Positions 1 through 8,524 are shown, numbered from the stretch's first letter. The stretch: DNA of 64,000 bases from Oscillospiraceae bacterium (GCA_003538135.1 DPOR01000011.1:33186-97185); one strand, 5' to 3'. Numbers and translations are program-made. The notes: generated by a model from the letters alone, not told the origin.

Positions 1-1
1 G

Positions 2-64
2 CTTGTCGCATATGCGGCGCAGCTCGTCGAGGACTTCCTGAACGAGCACGGAAAGCTTGAATAA
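2..64 (+). CDS. C-terminal end of an unidentified protein (partial)
   Basis: Only the last 20 codons lie in the window, in frame +2, ending in LVEDFLNEHGKLE before a TAA at 62-64. The reading is supported by good codon usage and by a rho-independent terminator about 70 bases downstream. The peptide is a charged amphipathic helix with no motif that identifies a family. The two other forward frames give arginine-rich or stop-containing peptides and look non-coding. Confidence 0.55.
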   Translation, partial: LVAYAAQLVEDFLNEHGKLE

Positions 65-131
65 ACGCGAAAACGAGTTGAATATAGCAAAGAAAGCCGA
101 AATTTTGCGGGGTGTTCGCAAGACATAAAAA

Positions 132-160
132 CGACCTATAGCTAATAGGTCGCTTTTTAT
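132..160 (+). terminator. Rho-independent terminator
   Basis: A perfect 7-bp stem, CGACCTA at 132-138 and TAGGTCG at 146-152, encloses a 7-base loop and is followed by CTTTTTAT. It lies about 70 bases after the stop of the partial gene at the left edge and probably ends that transcript. Confidence 0.8.
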
Positions 161-240
161 GTTATTGAAAGGTGTATAAAAGTGTTCCCTTTATCGGCTC
201 GGTAAATCGGGATTTGCAGAGCGGCTGTAACTGATACACC

Positions 241-365
241 GTAGGGGCGAACTTTGTTCCCCACAAAAATACAGCGGCTAACATATATTGAACCGTGTCG
301 GGGCAGATATCATCCGTCCGCGGGTTATGCGGTGATTACAACAGGCGAGCAAAGCCCGCCTCTAC
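241..365. repeat. Inverted repeat pair, possible MITE remnant
   Basis: The left copy (241-263) and the inverted right copy (342-365) share the pattern GTAGRGGCGRRCTTTGYTC. They are separated by about 80 bases with no gene. Arms of this kind are common in small intergenic repeats of gut Firmicutes (general knowledge). No transposase is linked, and no target-site duplication could be identified. Confidence 0.4.
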
Positions 366-491
366 AAGGAATTTACGGAAAGGCTTGCTTTCTAGGGGTC
401 GGAGATTTGACGCCACTTTGACGTCGGCGGGGCTGAATACGTTTTACGGACACTCGGCATTGCGATGCCCCGCATTTTATCAAATACAAAG

Positions 492-566
492 CTCCTGCCA
501 ACGGCGAAACCGCGGGCAGGAGTTACTTTTTTTGCAAGCTCCCGACAGTATCCCGGGAGCTCATTT
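492..566. terminator. Two tandem hairpins after the leftward propeller gene
   Basis: Hairpin one pairs CTCCTGCC (492-499) with GGCAGGAG (515-522). Hairpin two pairs AGCTCCCG (537-544) with CGGGAGCT (554-561). Both are followed by T-rich tails on the plus strand (524-533 and 563-572). On the minus strand they lie directly behind the stop of the gene at 573-2795, but the tails there are poor. They probably act as a bidirectional barrier; direction is uncertain. Confidence 0.55.
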
Positions 567-572
567 TTCATT

Positions 573-2795
573 TTATTCCGCCTCTTCGATGAGCCCGTGA
601 TAGCGCGCAAACCAGTAGGGGTGGGTGTAGTTCGTGCAGGCCGAAAGGTACATACCGTGGTCGTCGCCCGTGCCGGGGAACATCGTAAATGCCGTCGGGT
701 CGTCGGACTTTGTGAACAGTCGCTCAGCCTCGCCCGCTATGCCGGAGTCCGCGATAAAGCGGTTGCTGTCGTAGCCGATTATTCTCCTCTCGTGCGCCGG
801 GAGCGGACTGCATAGCTGCGGAATCATGCCGACCTCCGTCGGGCGCATATCCCAGTCGAGGTCGCGCCAGCTGTTGTAGAGCGTCCAGAGAACCTGATCC
901 ATCGGGTAGTCGGCGAGCTCGTCTACCGAGGCCTCGATGTCGCACTGCTCGCCCGTGCACGCGCCGTAGACGAAGTTAAAGAACGCGTTGCGCTCGGCCT
1001 TTTCGTCGTCCCAGTGGTGCGTCAGTCCCATGGCGAATACGGAGCGCAGCTTCGGGTCTTCGACATAGCGCATGAGTAGCGATATCATGAGAAAATCGTG
1101 GTTATCATCTATATGAAGCAGGTGCCCGTCGAGTATTTTATACTGCATGAGATTCATGGCGAAATGCTTGTCTTTGATAAGATACTCGAATGCGTCCTCG
1201 TATCTTTGTTCGCCGGTCATGTGGTATCCCGCTTTGAGGAAGGTCAGAATCTGAAGCGAGTTCGTGCCCTTTTCATATATCCACTTGTGGTCGTTGTTGA
1301 GCAGGTCGGGGTCCCAATTTGCCCATGTTGTCGGCACGCCGTCGGTATCGACGAGCCTGAACTTATTGTCGAGAATATGGTCGAGTATTTTCTTGACGAC
1401 CGATGCTATCAGCTTTTTCTCCTCGTCGTCCGCGACGAGATCAAAGTAGTTCGAATATGCGTAGAAGTGCCCCACCATCTCATCGGACGAGGTCTCGCCG
1501 AGCCACTCAAGCTCGTTGCCGTCCTTGTCGGCGGTGTGGTGCCACTCATGGCGCACGCCCGTGCCGTAGCCCGCTTCGTCGCTGTATCTTATCGCGCGGG
1601 CGGTGAAGCCCTCAATGCCCGTTATTTCCGTGAGCTTTATCATGGCGAGTAGCGAGCGGTGAGCCGCGGCGCGAACCTCGGGGTCTTTTGTGCAGGCATA
1701 TTCAAAGCACAGCGCGCCGAGATAGAGCCCCGTCCAGAGCCCGTCGTTGTCGCCCGTGCAGACATAGCCCTCGTCCTCGGACACAACGCCCTCATGCTCG
1801 AGTGCGCGCTCGAGGACAAAGCCGTCCTTGCGGACATTGTATTTTTCGCTGAATGCGCGAAGGCGCTTCGCCTTCTCTTCGAGTGTCATCAGCTCTGTCT
1901 TGAAAACGCTTATGCCGCCCGAGGCGGTGGAGACGCAGAAGCCGCCGTCCGGCGAGAGGACAATCCCCGTCGCGTGCATATCGGGCAGCCAGCGCTTGTA
2001 GCCGTAATAGGAGAGCTTGCCGTTATGGAGGATGATGAGCCCGCAGGAGGTAGTGAAGTATCTTCTGCCCTCGCTGTCGGTAGCCATACCGGTTATCTCG
2101 CCCTTCGGAAGAGCGGCTATCTTCGAGCCGTCGAGCCAATAGCTGTTGTCGTCGTAGACGCACACTCCCTTATCCGTGCCTATCCAGACGTCGCCTGCGG
2201 GGTCGATGTCAAGGCAGGATATATTGTCGCTGAGTATCCCGGTCACGCCCTCCATGAGCTCGGACCAGTGCCAGCGCTTGCCGACGAGCGCGTGAAGTCC
2301 GTCGCTCTCCGTTCCGACATAGACCTTGTTGTTGCCGCAGACGGCTATGCAACTGCCCTTGCCGGGCACGCCGATTTTGAGATCGTGATCTTCAGCGCCA
2401 TGCGGAAAGCGGTAGAGCACCGTCTCTGTAAGTATCCAAGTTACACGGTCGCAATCCTGTCTCATGGCGACCGTTTCGGACGAGAACTCGCGGGACGAGA
2501 CGCGCTTCTTTCCGTTTAATTCAACGAGTGTCTTGCCCGTGCCGACAAAAATATGTCCGTCGTCAGCGCAGAAGAGCATGGATATCGCCGCGTCCTCAAT
2601 GCCTATATCCACTGCCGTTATTTTATCTCCGTTTATTTTCGAAAGTCCTCTGTCGGTTCCTACATAGAGACTCCCGTCCGCGCCGTAGCAGAGTGCGGTT
2701 ATGTTATCCGACGCAAGCCCGTCGGCGGAGGTGAACACCGTCCTCGTCAGCTGCGGAAACTTACCGAGGCGGCATACCGTGTTGCGCTTTTTCAT
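573..2795 (-). CDS. Beta-propeller (Reg_prop-like) plus helical toroid-like protein
   Basis: A 740-residue protein without a signal peptide, so probably cytoplasmic. Residues 25-300 contain repeated blades of the two-component-regulator-propeller type: VGTDRGL near 45, FVGTGKTL near 83, VGTESDGL near 160, WIGTDKG near 204 and weaker copies near 248 and 288. From about 310 the sequence is helical and rich in W, H and D (HEWHHTADKDG, MRPTEVGMIPQL), resembling the alpha/alpha-toroid folds of sugar-processing enzymes. The function is not recognised. It is divergent from an N-acetylneuraminate-lyase-family aldolase, which suggests a shared role in a sugar or sugar-acid pathway. The start is backed by AAAGGAG eight bases upstream. 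Confidence 0.75.
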   Translation of the reverse strand: MKKRNTVCRLGKFPQLTRTVFTSADGLASDNITALCYGADGSLYVGTDRGLSKINGDKITAVDIGIEDAAISMLFCADDGHIFVGTGKTLVELNGKKRVSSREFSSETVAMRQDCDRVTWILTETVLYRFPHGAEDHDLKIGVPGKGSCIAVCGNNKVYVGTESDGLHALVGKRWHWSELMEGVTGILSDNISCLDIDPAGDVWIGTDKGVCVYDDNSYWLDGSKIAALPKGEITGMATDSEGRRYFTTSCGLIILHNGKLSYYGYKRWLPDMHATGIVLSPDGGFCVSTASGGISVFKTELMTLEEKAKRLRAFSEKYNVRKDGFVLERALEHEGVVSEDEGYVCTGDNDGLWTGLYLGALCFEYACTKDPEVRAAAHRSLLAMIKLTEITGIEGFTARAIRYSDEAGYGTGVRHEWHHTADKDGNELEWLGETSSDEMVGHFYAYSNYFDLVADDEEKKLIASVVKKILDHILDNKFRLVDTDGVPTTWANWDPDLLNNDHKWIYEKGTNSLQILTFLKAGYHMTGEQRYEDAFEYLIKDKHFAMNLMQYKILDGHLLHIDDNHDFLMISLLMRYVEDPKLRSVFAMGLTHHWDDEKAERNAFFNFVYGACTGEQCDIEASVDELADYPMDQVLWTLYNSWRDLDWDMRPTEVGMIPQLCSPLPAHERRIIGYDSNRFIADSGIAGEAERLFTKSDDPTAFTMFPGTGDDHGMYLSACTNYTHPYWFARYHGLIEEAE

Positions 2796-2850
2796 TTATC
2801 TGCTCCTTTTATAAAAATTAAGCCGTGCATTGGCACAAATACCAACAATA

Positions 2851-2878
2851 ATTATATCGGAATGTGCATTTTTTTCAA
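2851..2878 (-). promoter_or_regulatory. Sigma-A-type promoter for the propeller gene
   Basis: On the minus strand TTGAAA (plus 2873-2878) is followed after 16 bases by TATAAT (plus 2851-2856), about 55 bases upstream of the start at 2795. A short palindrome GTGCATTGGCAC lies at 2825-2836 within the untranslated leader and could be an operator. Confidence 0.6.
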
Positions 2879-2908
2879 GAGCAAATACAAAAAAGAGTGA
2901 TTTTTCTA

Positions 2909-2937
2909 TTGCATTTTTATATATTGTGGAGTAAGAT
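2909..2937 (+). promoter_or_regulatory. Sigma-A-type promoter for the aldolase gene
   Basis: TTGCAT (2909-2914) and TAAGAT (2932-2937) are spaced by 17 bases and lie 40 bases upstream of the ATG at 2978. The promoter is divergent from that of the propeller gene, with about 30 bases between the two -35 boxes. Confidence 0.5.
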
Positions 2938-2977
2938 AGCGGTGTCAGAAAAGAATCATATCCGGAAGGTGGAAAAA

Positions 2978-3880
2978 ATGTTTACTGATAAGCCCGAGAG
3001 CTACCGAGGAGTGTATTCGCTCCTGCTCACTCCGTTCAAGGAGGATAAGTCGATAGATTACGACGTCTATGCGCAATACGTCGAGTGGCAGGTCGAGCGC
3101 GGGTCGCATCACCTGTTCTCAGTCTGCGGCAGCTCCGAGATGACGAAGCTCACTCCCGAGGAGAGGGTCAAGTGCGCGACAATCGCCGCAAAGTACTCCG
3201 GCGACACGGAGGTTATAGCCACCGCAAACCTTGAGCCTGCATGGCATATGCAGGTCGAAGAGGTCAAGCGCATGGAGCAGACCGGAGTCGACGGACTTGT
3301 TTTCGTCTCCAAAGGCTATGCTGACAACGACGAGAGGCTTGTAGGATATCTCAGCGAGCTTGCGGAATATACCACTCTGCCCATAATCCTCTATGAGTTC
3401 CCCGGAATGCAGCCGTGCAATATATCCGGCAAGGCATACGGCGAGCTTGTAAAGACAGGCAGATTTCACGGAATAAAGGATACCACCTGCACCATGGCGG
3501 GCATAAAAGACAAGATAGCCGTTCAGGGCGATTCGGCAGTCCTTCAGGCGAACATACCGCTGCTCTTTGATGCATATATGGCGGGCGCGCGCGGCGTTTG
3601 CGCTACTCCGACCTCCTGCGGCGCAAATCTGTTCCGCAAGATGTACGATGAGTTCTTCGTCGAGAAGAACATAGCCAAAGCGCGCGAGACCTTCAATGAG
3701 ATAATCCTGCTCGACAACGCCATAGACAGCGGCTTCAACGCGAGCGCAAAATACCTCGTCGGTCTGCAGGGCGTCCCGATGACCACCGCAACAAGATGCG
3801 GCTCGACCCTCAGCGAAGCCAGACGGCGCAGCCTCGAGGCATACTGCGAGTACGCTAAAGAGCACGGTATGCTCAAGTAA
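2978..3880 (+). CDS. DapA/N-acetylneuraminate lyase family aldolase
   Basis: A 300-residue TIM-barrel class I aldolase of the dihydrodipicolinate synthase/N-acetylneuraminate lyase family. The Schiff-base lysine lies in GIKDTTC and the catalytic tyrosine in ILYEFPG, in the usual order. The ATG at 2978 is preceded by GGAAGGTGG and gives the normal N-terminus YRGVYSLLLTPF. Family members cleave or form 2-keto acids by pyruvate chemistry. The context is not a lysine operon, so a catabolic lyase for a sugar acid is more likely than dapA, but the substrate cannot be read from sequence. It is divergent from the propeller-toroid gene and followed by two terminators. Confidence 0.85.
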   Translation: MFTDKPESYRGVYSLLLTPFKEDKSIDYDVYAQYVEWQVERGSHHLFSVCGSSEMTKLTPEERVKCATIAAKYSGDTEVIATANLEPAWHMQVEEVKRMEQTGVDGLVFVSKGYADNDERLVGYLSELAEYTTLPIILYEFPGMQPCNISGKAYGELVKTGRFHGIKDTTCTMAGIKDKIAVQGDSAVLQANIPLLFDAYMAGARGVCATPTSCGANLFRKMYDEFFVEKNIAKARETFNEIILLDNAIDSGFNASAKYLVGLQGVPMTTATRCGSTLSEARRRSLEAYCEYAKEHGMLK

Positions 3881-3885
3881 AATAA

Positions 3886-3908
3886 CCGTTAAACTAAACG
3901 GCTTTTTT
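3886..3908 (+). terminator. Terminator after the aldolase gene
   Basis: CCGTT (3886-3890) pairs with AACGG (3897-3901), followed by CTTTTTT. It begins five bases after the stop codon of the aldolase. Confidence 0.6.
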
Positions 3909-3938
3909 AAAAACAGCCGTAGACAAATATTTAAACTA

Positions 3939-3978
3939 ACCGGCCACGGCAATTTTTCCGCCGTGACCGGTTTGCGTT
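3939..3978 (+). terminator. Second hairpin after the aldolase gene
   Basis: A 12-bp stem with one mismatch: ACCGGCCACGGC at 3939-3950 against GCCGTGACCGGT at 3960-3971. It is followed by a short T-rich tail and probably backs up the first terminator. Confidence 0.55.
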
Positions 3979-4073
3979 TGCGTGATAGGAAGAAGTGTAC
4001 AAATTGGGATTTTTGGGGTCAATTACGGCTGTGTGCCGCCACAAATCCCAATCTGCATGCGGCACAAAAAATC

Positions 4074-4106
4074 AGCCGCAACAGTTCACCCGTTGCGGCT
4101 GCAAGC
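4074..4106. terminator. Bidirectional terminator downstream of the GH3 gene
   Basis: A perfect 9-bp stem, AGCCGCAAC (4074-4082) and GTTGCGGCT (4092-4100), ends the leftward GH3 gene whose stop is at 4124. On the minus strand it is followed by GATTTTTTG and on the plus strand by a T run, so it can work both ways. Confidence 0.75.
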
Positions 4107-4123
4107 TTTTTATTGAATTACCG

Positions 4124-5821
4124 TCAGTCGGTGACGTTTTTCCAGAAGAAGTCGCGCTTGTCCTGAGTGTTGAGCAGGACAACGGGCTTGAGCTGGTTGA
4201 GGTTCGCGCCCTCGTTCTTCTTCATCTCGAGATACTGGTGATAAGTGCCCTTCTTGACGAAGTGAAGCTCGGTCTTGCCGAGGGTCTTTTCGTGCCAGGC
4301 ATCGCCGATGAAGAGGTTCGAATCGCTGAGCTTTTCGTCAAATACCGCCGCGAACTCCTGACGTCTTGCGGGGTCGATTTCGTCCTCGGTCTCAACGAAG
4401 AGGACATAGTGGCCGGGAGTAGTCGTCTCGGTGTCGGGATAAACGCTGTGTCCGACGGAGACTGTGCCGAAACGGTCGCACATCTGCTCAACCGCCCAGT
4501 CAACCATGCTCTGGTCGGTCTTTTCTCCGCCGATGTTAAGCACCTGGTTGAGTCTGTACTTGAACATTACCGTCGGAGACTGCTTATAGAAGCCGGTGAT
4601 TTCAACGACATCGTCAATGCGGTAGCGGTAGAGACCGGAGAGGTTTGTGATGATTATCTCATATTCCTCGCCGGGCTTTACTTCGCTTATGGTGAGCGGG
4701 CGGGTGCCCTCGGGCGCACCGACGGGAAGGAACTCAAAGAAGCCGTTGTGAGGAAGAATTACGCAGTCGTTTGAGTTGAGCTCTATCGGCACTGCAACCA
4801 GATCCTCGGAAGCGCCGTAGCCCATGTTGTGAATCGGGAGATTTCCCGTGTAACGGCCCAGCTTCTTCGAGTATACCTCGAGCGAGCCTGCGCCCATGCC
4901 GAACATCCAGCAGCAGTTCTTCCAGATTCGGGGGACTATCGGAGTGTCAAAGCCCTTTTCAAATTCGCTGCGAAGCTCGGCGGCGCGGCCGGGCATGGGC
5001 TTAATGCGCTTCATGAGCTTTTCTTTTACCTGGGGCGGGCACGCGATGCTCTCGTTTATCGTGCCGTGCTCAATATCGTCGCAGAGCATCTCCCAGTTGT
5101 CCTCAAGATAATGCATCATCGACTCGAGAACGGTTATTATCATTGTGCTCAGGTAGCTTACATCTCTGTCCATCAGCGCGAAACGCAGCTTGAAATACTG
5201 CATATCCGTTCTGCTCGGATCCTCCGGGAACATTATCTCCGGGGGAGAGGTGACAAAGGAGCTGACTATGGGCTTTAAGTACATCATCGGGATACCGGAA
5301 AGGCAGCTGCAGGTCTTTCCGTTGGGAAGGCGGTGGGGCGTTATCTCGAGCGTCAGCATACCCTTCTGAGGAGGCAGACGCTTGCCGTGCGCGTGGAACC
5401 ACTTGACGGCGCAGCCGACGGGAGCCGAGAAGCTGAAGCATTGGCAGTTCCACAGCGACCTTGCGGCGAGGGGAACGAGCTTCGGTTTGCCGATGCTGCC
5501 GGAGGACTCGGCGTATCTGTGTATGCGGTATCTGGTTATAAGATTTCTTTCGCCGGTTTCAACCATGCGGTCGATATATTCCTCGTAGTCCTTGTAGCGC
5601 GAGAGAGGAACCTTTGCCTGATAGTCCGCAACGGAGTGAACGTCCTTGAAATTGTGCGCCCTGCCGTATACGGTGTTCTTGTTGTCGCGCATGAGCTTCT
5701 TGACAATGTGCTCCTGAACCTTAACGGCGTTTTTTGCGTAAATCCCGAGCTTGACGTGCTCCGCAAGACCCAGGAAGCCGCCGAAGTCGGTCATAAGGCG
5801 GCTGAGCGGTTTGATTTTCAT
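4124..5821 (-). CDS. GH3-family acyl-adenylating protein
   Basis: A 565-residue member of the GH3 (auxin-responsive promoter) family of the acyl-adenylate superfamily. Plant members conjugate amino acids to acyl acids through an acyl-AMP intermediate; bacterial members are mostly uncharacterised. The ATP-binding loop reads SSGSIGKPK (about residues 106-114) and the C-terminal hinge motif reads YRYRIDDVVEITGFY. An ATG eight codons further upstream is possible, but AAGGA sits five bases before the ATG at 5821 and the start MKIKPLSRL fits the family. It is transcribed away from a GtrA gene and an acyl-CoA synthetase, so a lipid or acyl-amide role is plausible but inferred. Confidence 0.82.
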   Translation of the reverse strand: MKIKPLSRLMTDFGGFLGLAEHVKLGIYAKNAVKVQEHIVKKLMRDNKNTVYGRAHNFKDVHSVADYQAKVPLSRYKDYEEYIDRMVETGERNLITRYRIHRYAESSGSIGKPKLVPLAARSLWNCQCFSFSAPVGCAVKWFHAHGKRLPPQKGMLTLEITPHRLPNGKTCSCLSGIPMMYLKPIVSSFVTSPPEIMFPEDPSRTDMQYFKLRFALMDRDVSYLSTMIITVLESMMHYLEDNWEMLCDDIEHGTINESIACPPQVKEKLMKRIKPMPGRAAELRSEFEKGFDTPIVPRIWKNCCWMFGMGAGSLEVYSKKLGRYTGNLPIHNMGYGASEDLVAVPIELNSNDCVILPHNGFFEFLPVGAPEGTRPLTISEVKPGEEYEIIITNLSGLYRYRIDDVVEITGFYKQSPTVMFKYRLNQVLNIGGEKTDQSMVDWAVEQMCDRFGTVSVGHSVYPDTETTTPGHYVLFVETEDEIDPARRQEFAAVFDEKLSDSNLFIGDAWHEKTLGKTELHFVKKGTYHQYLEMKKNEGANLNQLKPVVLLNTQDKRDFFWKNVTD

Positions 5822-6058
5822 ATTTTCCTTGCATCTCCATCCCATGGCGGCGGCCGTCTGTTTGCAGCCTGTCCCACCTTAATATGCTGTTATTTTAGTA
5901 TAAGTATAATTGTATTTTGTTCCTTTTATGAACTTAAGAAAGATTTAACAATAGAGAATGAAAACAGCAGGGGATTCAGAGCCAATCTGTTTTTTGATAT
6001 TGAAAAGATTGTACTTATATGTTATCATCTTCTTGATATTCGCAGGGGAGGCGGAAAG

Positions 6059-6595
6059 GTGAAGAAAAAGAGTAATAATGCAGTTATTCAATACCTGAAA
6101 TTCATCGTCGTCGGCAGTATAAACGCGATAGTCAACTATGTTGCGTATGCCGCCGTTGTTTTTGTCGGGGGTCACTATGTGCTTGCGACTCTTGTGGGTT
6201 TCGTGTTCAGTGTGCTCTCGTCATATCTGATTAACAGCAGGCTTGTCTTTGAACGCGATGAGGGAGTCAAGGGCTGGCAGGTTCTGCTCAGACTCTATGT
6301 TGTGTATGCTTTCTCGGGACTGTTTTTGACAACCTTGCTCACCTGGCTCTTCCTTGACGTATTGAACCTCGAGGAGGGCGTAAGGTCGTTGGGCGAGGCC
6401 ATAAGGCAGTCGGGCGTCGATATGACCGACAGAAAGCTCGCGGAGTATATCGCCCCGTGCATAGTCGCGGTTATAGTAACGCCGTTTAACTTTGTGACAA
6501 ACAAGTTCTTTGCATACAAAAAGCTCGGCAAATCCTCGAAAGAAAAAGCAAAAAAAGAAGAAGTGCAAAACGCATCGACCGGACGCGATCAGTGA
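6059..6595 (+). CDS. GtrA-family membrane protein
   Basis: A 178-residue GtrA/DPMS-type protein with four predicted membrane helices. The N-terminal helix begins QYLKFIVVGSINAIVNYV and the fourth helix ends in FNFVTNKFFAYKK, both typical. Family members are thought to assist flipping of polyprenyl-phosphate-linked sugars during cell-surface glycosylation. The GTG at 6059 is chosen because GGGGAGGCGG lies just upstream and it gives the normal family start; longer readings run into the leader of the divergent GH3 gene. No glycosyltransferase partner is adjacent. A second GtrA gene lies at 26006. Confidence 0.85.
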   Translation: MKKKSNNAVIQYLKFIVVGSINAIVNYVAYAAVVFVGGHYVLATLVGFVFSVLSSYLINSRLVFERDEGVKGWQVLLRLYVVYAFSGLFLTTLLTWLFLDVLNLEEGVRSLGEAIRQSGVDMTDRKLAEYIAPCIVAVIVTPFNFVTNKFFAYKKLGKSSKEKAKKEEVQNASTGRDQ

Positions 6596-6617
6596 AGCTG
6601 ATTCGTCCGGCTTTTTG
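6579..6617 (+). terminator. Terminator overlapping the GtrA stop codon
   Basis: CCGGACG (6579-6585) pairs with CGTCCGG (6604-6610) and an inner ATCAG/CTGAT extends the stem; the TGA stop lies in the loop region. A CTTTTTGG tail and a further T run follow. Confidence 0.8.
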
Positions 6618-6797
6618 GCTTTTTAATATAAATTATAAATTATAAACTTTTTCTAAACTAATGCAAATATTTATTAATTTCGCTATGGTAAAAAAGAATG
6701 CTCTGCAATCATATAAAATTATGTTTTGAGAGAACTCTGTAAGGGGTACGGAGTTCAAGACCAGAGAAAATAAAATATGAGGGAAGGAATCAAAAAA

Positions 6798-8465
6798 ATG
6801 AAAAAGAAGTACAAGGACGTATACTATGATGTGCCCGATGTCAAGACCATAAAGGAGCTTGTCATCCACGGCGTCGGCGAGGGAAAGGATCAGCCCCTCT
6901 TTATGTTTGACAACGTGAACGGCACAAAGGACGATCCGTTCATCACCAAAACCTTTAACGACGTTTGGCACGATATCAACTGCCTGGGCACATATATGTT
7001 TGCCCACGGCATCAAGGACTGCAACGTCTCCATCATCGGCGAGAACTCCTATGAGTGGATAATCGCGTTTTTTGCGAATCTTCTCGGTAAGATAGTCAGC
7101 GTTCCGCTTGACCCCAAGCTCCCCGCAGAGGATCTTGCCGTTCAGCTCAATGAGAGTGAGTGCAAGGCTATCTTCTATTCCGAGTACTATGCTCCGACAG
7201 TCGAGAAGATAAAAGAGATAGGCGCTCCCATGGACACATATCTCTATATCCCCGATTTCCAGAAGTACATCGATGAGGGCGAGAAGCTCCTTGCGGACGG
7301 CTACACCGAGTATAAGGATGTCGTCGTATCTCCCGATGACCTCGCAACCATCGTTTTCACCTCCGGCACCACCGGCAAGAGCAAGGGCGTTATGCTCACT
7401 CATGGCAACCTCGCTTCTGTTGTCACCTCCTCCTGCAAGTGCTTCCAGGGCGGAAACTCCGTCGGTTTCCTGCCGCTTAACCACACCTTCTCATGGGTTG
7501 CGACTATCTTTGCCGCGTTCATCATCATCACCTACGGCTATATCTGCGTGGATATAAAGAACCTCGTCAGGGATTTCCAGACCCATCATCCTCAGAATTT
7601 CTCCGGCGTTCCGCTGGTTGTCGAGACTATCTATAAGCGCGTCTGGAAGACCGCGAGAAAGACCGGCAGAGAGGAAGTCCTCAAGAAGGGCATCAGGATA
7701 AGCCGCTTCCTTCTCAAGTTCGGCATCGACGTCCGCCGCAAGTTGTTCGCTCAGGTTCATGAGCAGCTCGGCGGAAGACTTCAGTTCATCGTCGTCGGCG
7801 GCGCTGCGCTTGACCCCGAGTATGAGCAGGGTCTCTATGACCTCGGTATACAGGTTCTTAACGGCTACGGCATAACCGAGTGTTCGCCCGGAGTTACCAC
7901 CAACACCATGGAAAATCATAAGTCCGGCAGTGTCGGCAGACCGCTTCCGTGCAACGAGATAAAGATAAACGATCCCGATGAGGACGGCGTCGGCGAGATA
8001 TATGTCCGCGGCTCCAACGTCATGAGAGGCTACTACAAGGATCCCGAGGCTACCGCCGAGGCATTCGATAACGGCTGGTTCAAGACGGGCGACTACGGCA
8101 GAATCGATGAGGACGGCTTCCTGTTCTTCGTCGGCCGTAAGAAGAACCTCATCATCACCAACAACGGTAAGAACGTATCCCCCGAGGAGCTTGAGGATAA
8201 GCTTTCTCAGCGCTGCCATGCCATCCATGAGATTCTTGTCAGCCAGGAGGGCAACAAGATCGTCGCAGAGGTTTATCCCTACTACGAGGACTACGGCAAG
8301 GAAGCGGATCAGCTCATCAAGGACGCTGTCAACCAGTTCAACCGCGATATGCCCAGATGGAAGAACATCGACAGACTCGACTTCCGCGCCGAGGAGTTCC
8401 CGAAGACCACCACTCTCAAGATCAGAAGAAACTACAAAGAGCTCGAAAAGGCCGGCAAGATCTAA
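6798..8465 (+). CDS. Long-chain acyl-CoA synthetase (AMP-forming)
   Basis: A 555-residue AMP-dependent synthetase. The phosphate loop reads FTSGTTGKSKGVMLTH, the A5 motif GYGITECSPG, the hinge GWFKTGDYG, and the C-terminal domain GRKKNLIITNNGKNVSPEE, matching fadD-like enzymes that activate fatty acids to acyl-CoA through an acyl adenylate. An ATG at 6777 adds seven residues, but the ATG at 6798 is preceded by GGAAGGAATC and gives MKKKYKDVYYD. The leader contains a GAACTC/GAGTTC hairpin at 6732-6756. No membrane segment is evident, so it is probably cytoplasmic or peripheral. The substrate chain length is not readable. Confidence 0.88.
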   Translation: MKKKYKDVYYDVPDVKTIKELVIHGVGEGKDQPLFMFDNVNGTKDDPFITKTFNDVWHDINCLGTYMFAHGIKDCNVSIIGENSYEWIIAFFANLLGKIVSVPLDPKLPAEDLAVQLNESECKAIFYSEYYAPTVEKIKEIGAPMDTYLYIPDFQKYIDEGEKLLADGYTEYKDVVVSPDDLATIVFTSGTTGKSKGVMLTHGNLASVVTSSCKCFQGGNSVGFLPLNHTFSWVATIFAAFIIITYGYICVDIKNLVRDFQTHHPQNFSGVPLVVETIYKRVWKTARKTGREEVLKKGIRISRFLLKFGIDVRRKLFAQVHEQLGGRLQFIVVGGAALDPEYEQGLYDLGIQVLNGYGITECSPGVTTNTMENHKSGSVGRPLPCNEIKINDPDEDGVGEIYVRGSNVMRGYYKDPEATAEAFDNGWFKTGDYGRIDEDGFLFFVGRKKNLIITNNGKNVSPEELEDKLSQRCHAIHEILVSQEGNKIVAEVYPYYEDYGKEADQLIKDAVNQFNRDMPRWKNIDRLDFRAEEFPKTTTLKIRRNYKELEKAGKI

Positions 8466-8491
8466 GCCTTTTCCTCGGAATAACAGAAAAG

Positions 8492-8524
8492 AGAGCTTTC
8501 GGCATACGTCGGAAGCTCTTTTTA
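8492..8524 (+). terminator. Terminator after the acyl-CoA synthetase
   Basis: AGAGCTT (8492-8498) pairs with AAGCTCT (8513-8519), with additional interior pairs, followed by a T run and an AT-rich tail. Confidence 0.75.

Larger units (their letters stand above)
161..572. other. Gene-poor stretch with inverted repeats
   Basis: No convincing reading frame is seen here. GGTGTAT at 171-177 can pair with ATACACC at 234-240. A segment beginning GTAGGGGCGAACTTTG at 241 recurs inverted and slightly diverged at 342-365, where the complement reads GTAGAGGCGGGCTTTG. This is the appearance of a decayed small mobile repeat. The right end carries two hairpins, listed separately. Confidence 0.5.

Noticed and set aside
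1659..2519. Plus-strand open frame of 286 codons within the propeller gene
   Set aside because: It is antisense to the propeller-toroid gene, alanine- and valine-rich and without ribosome site or motif.
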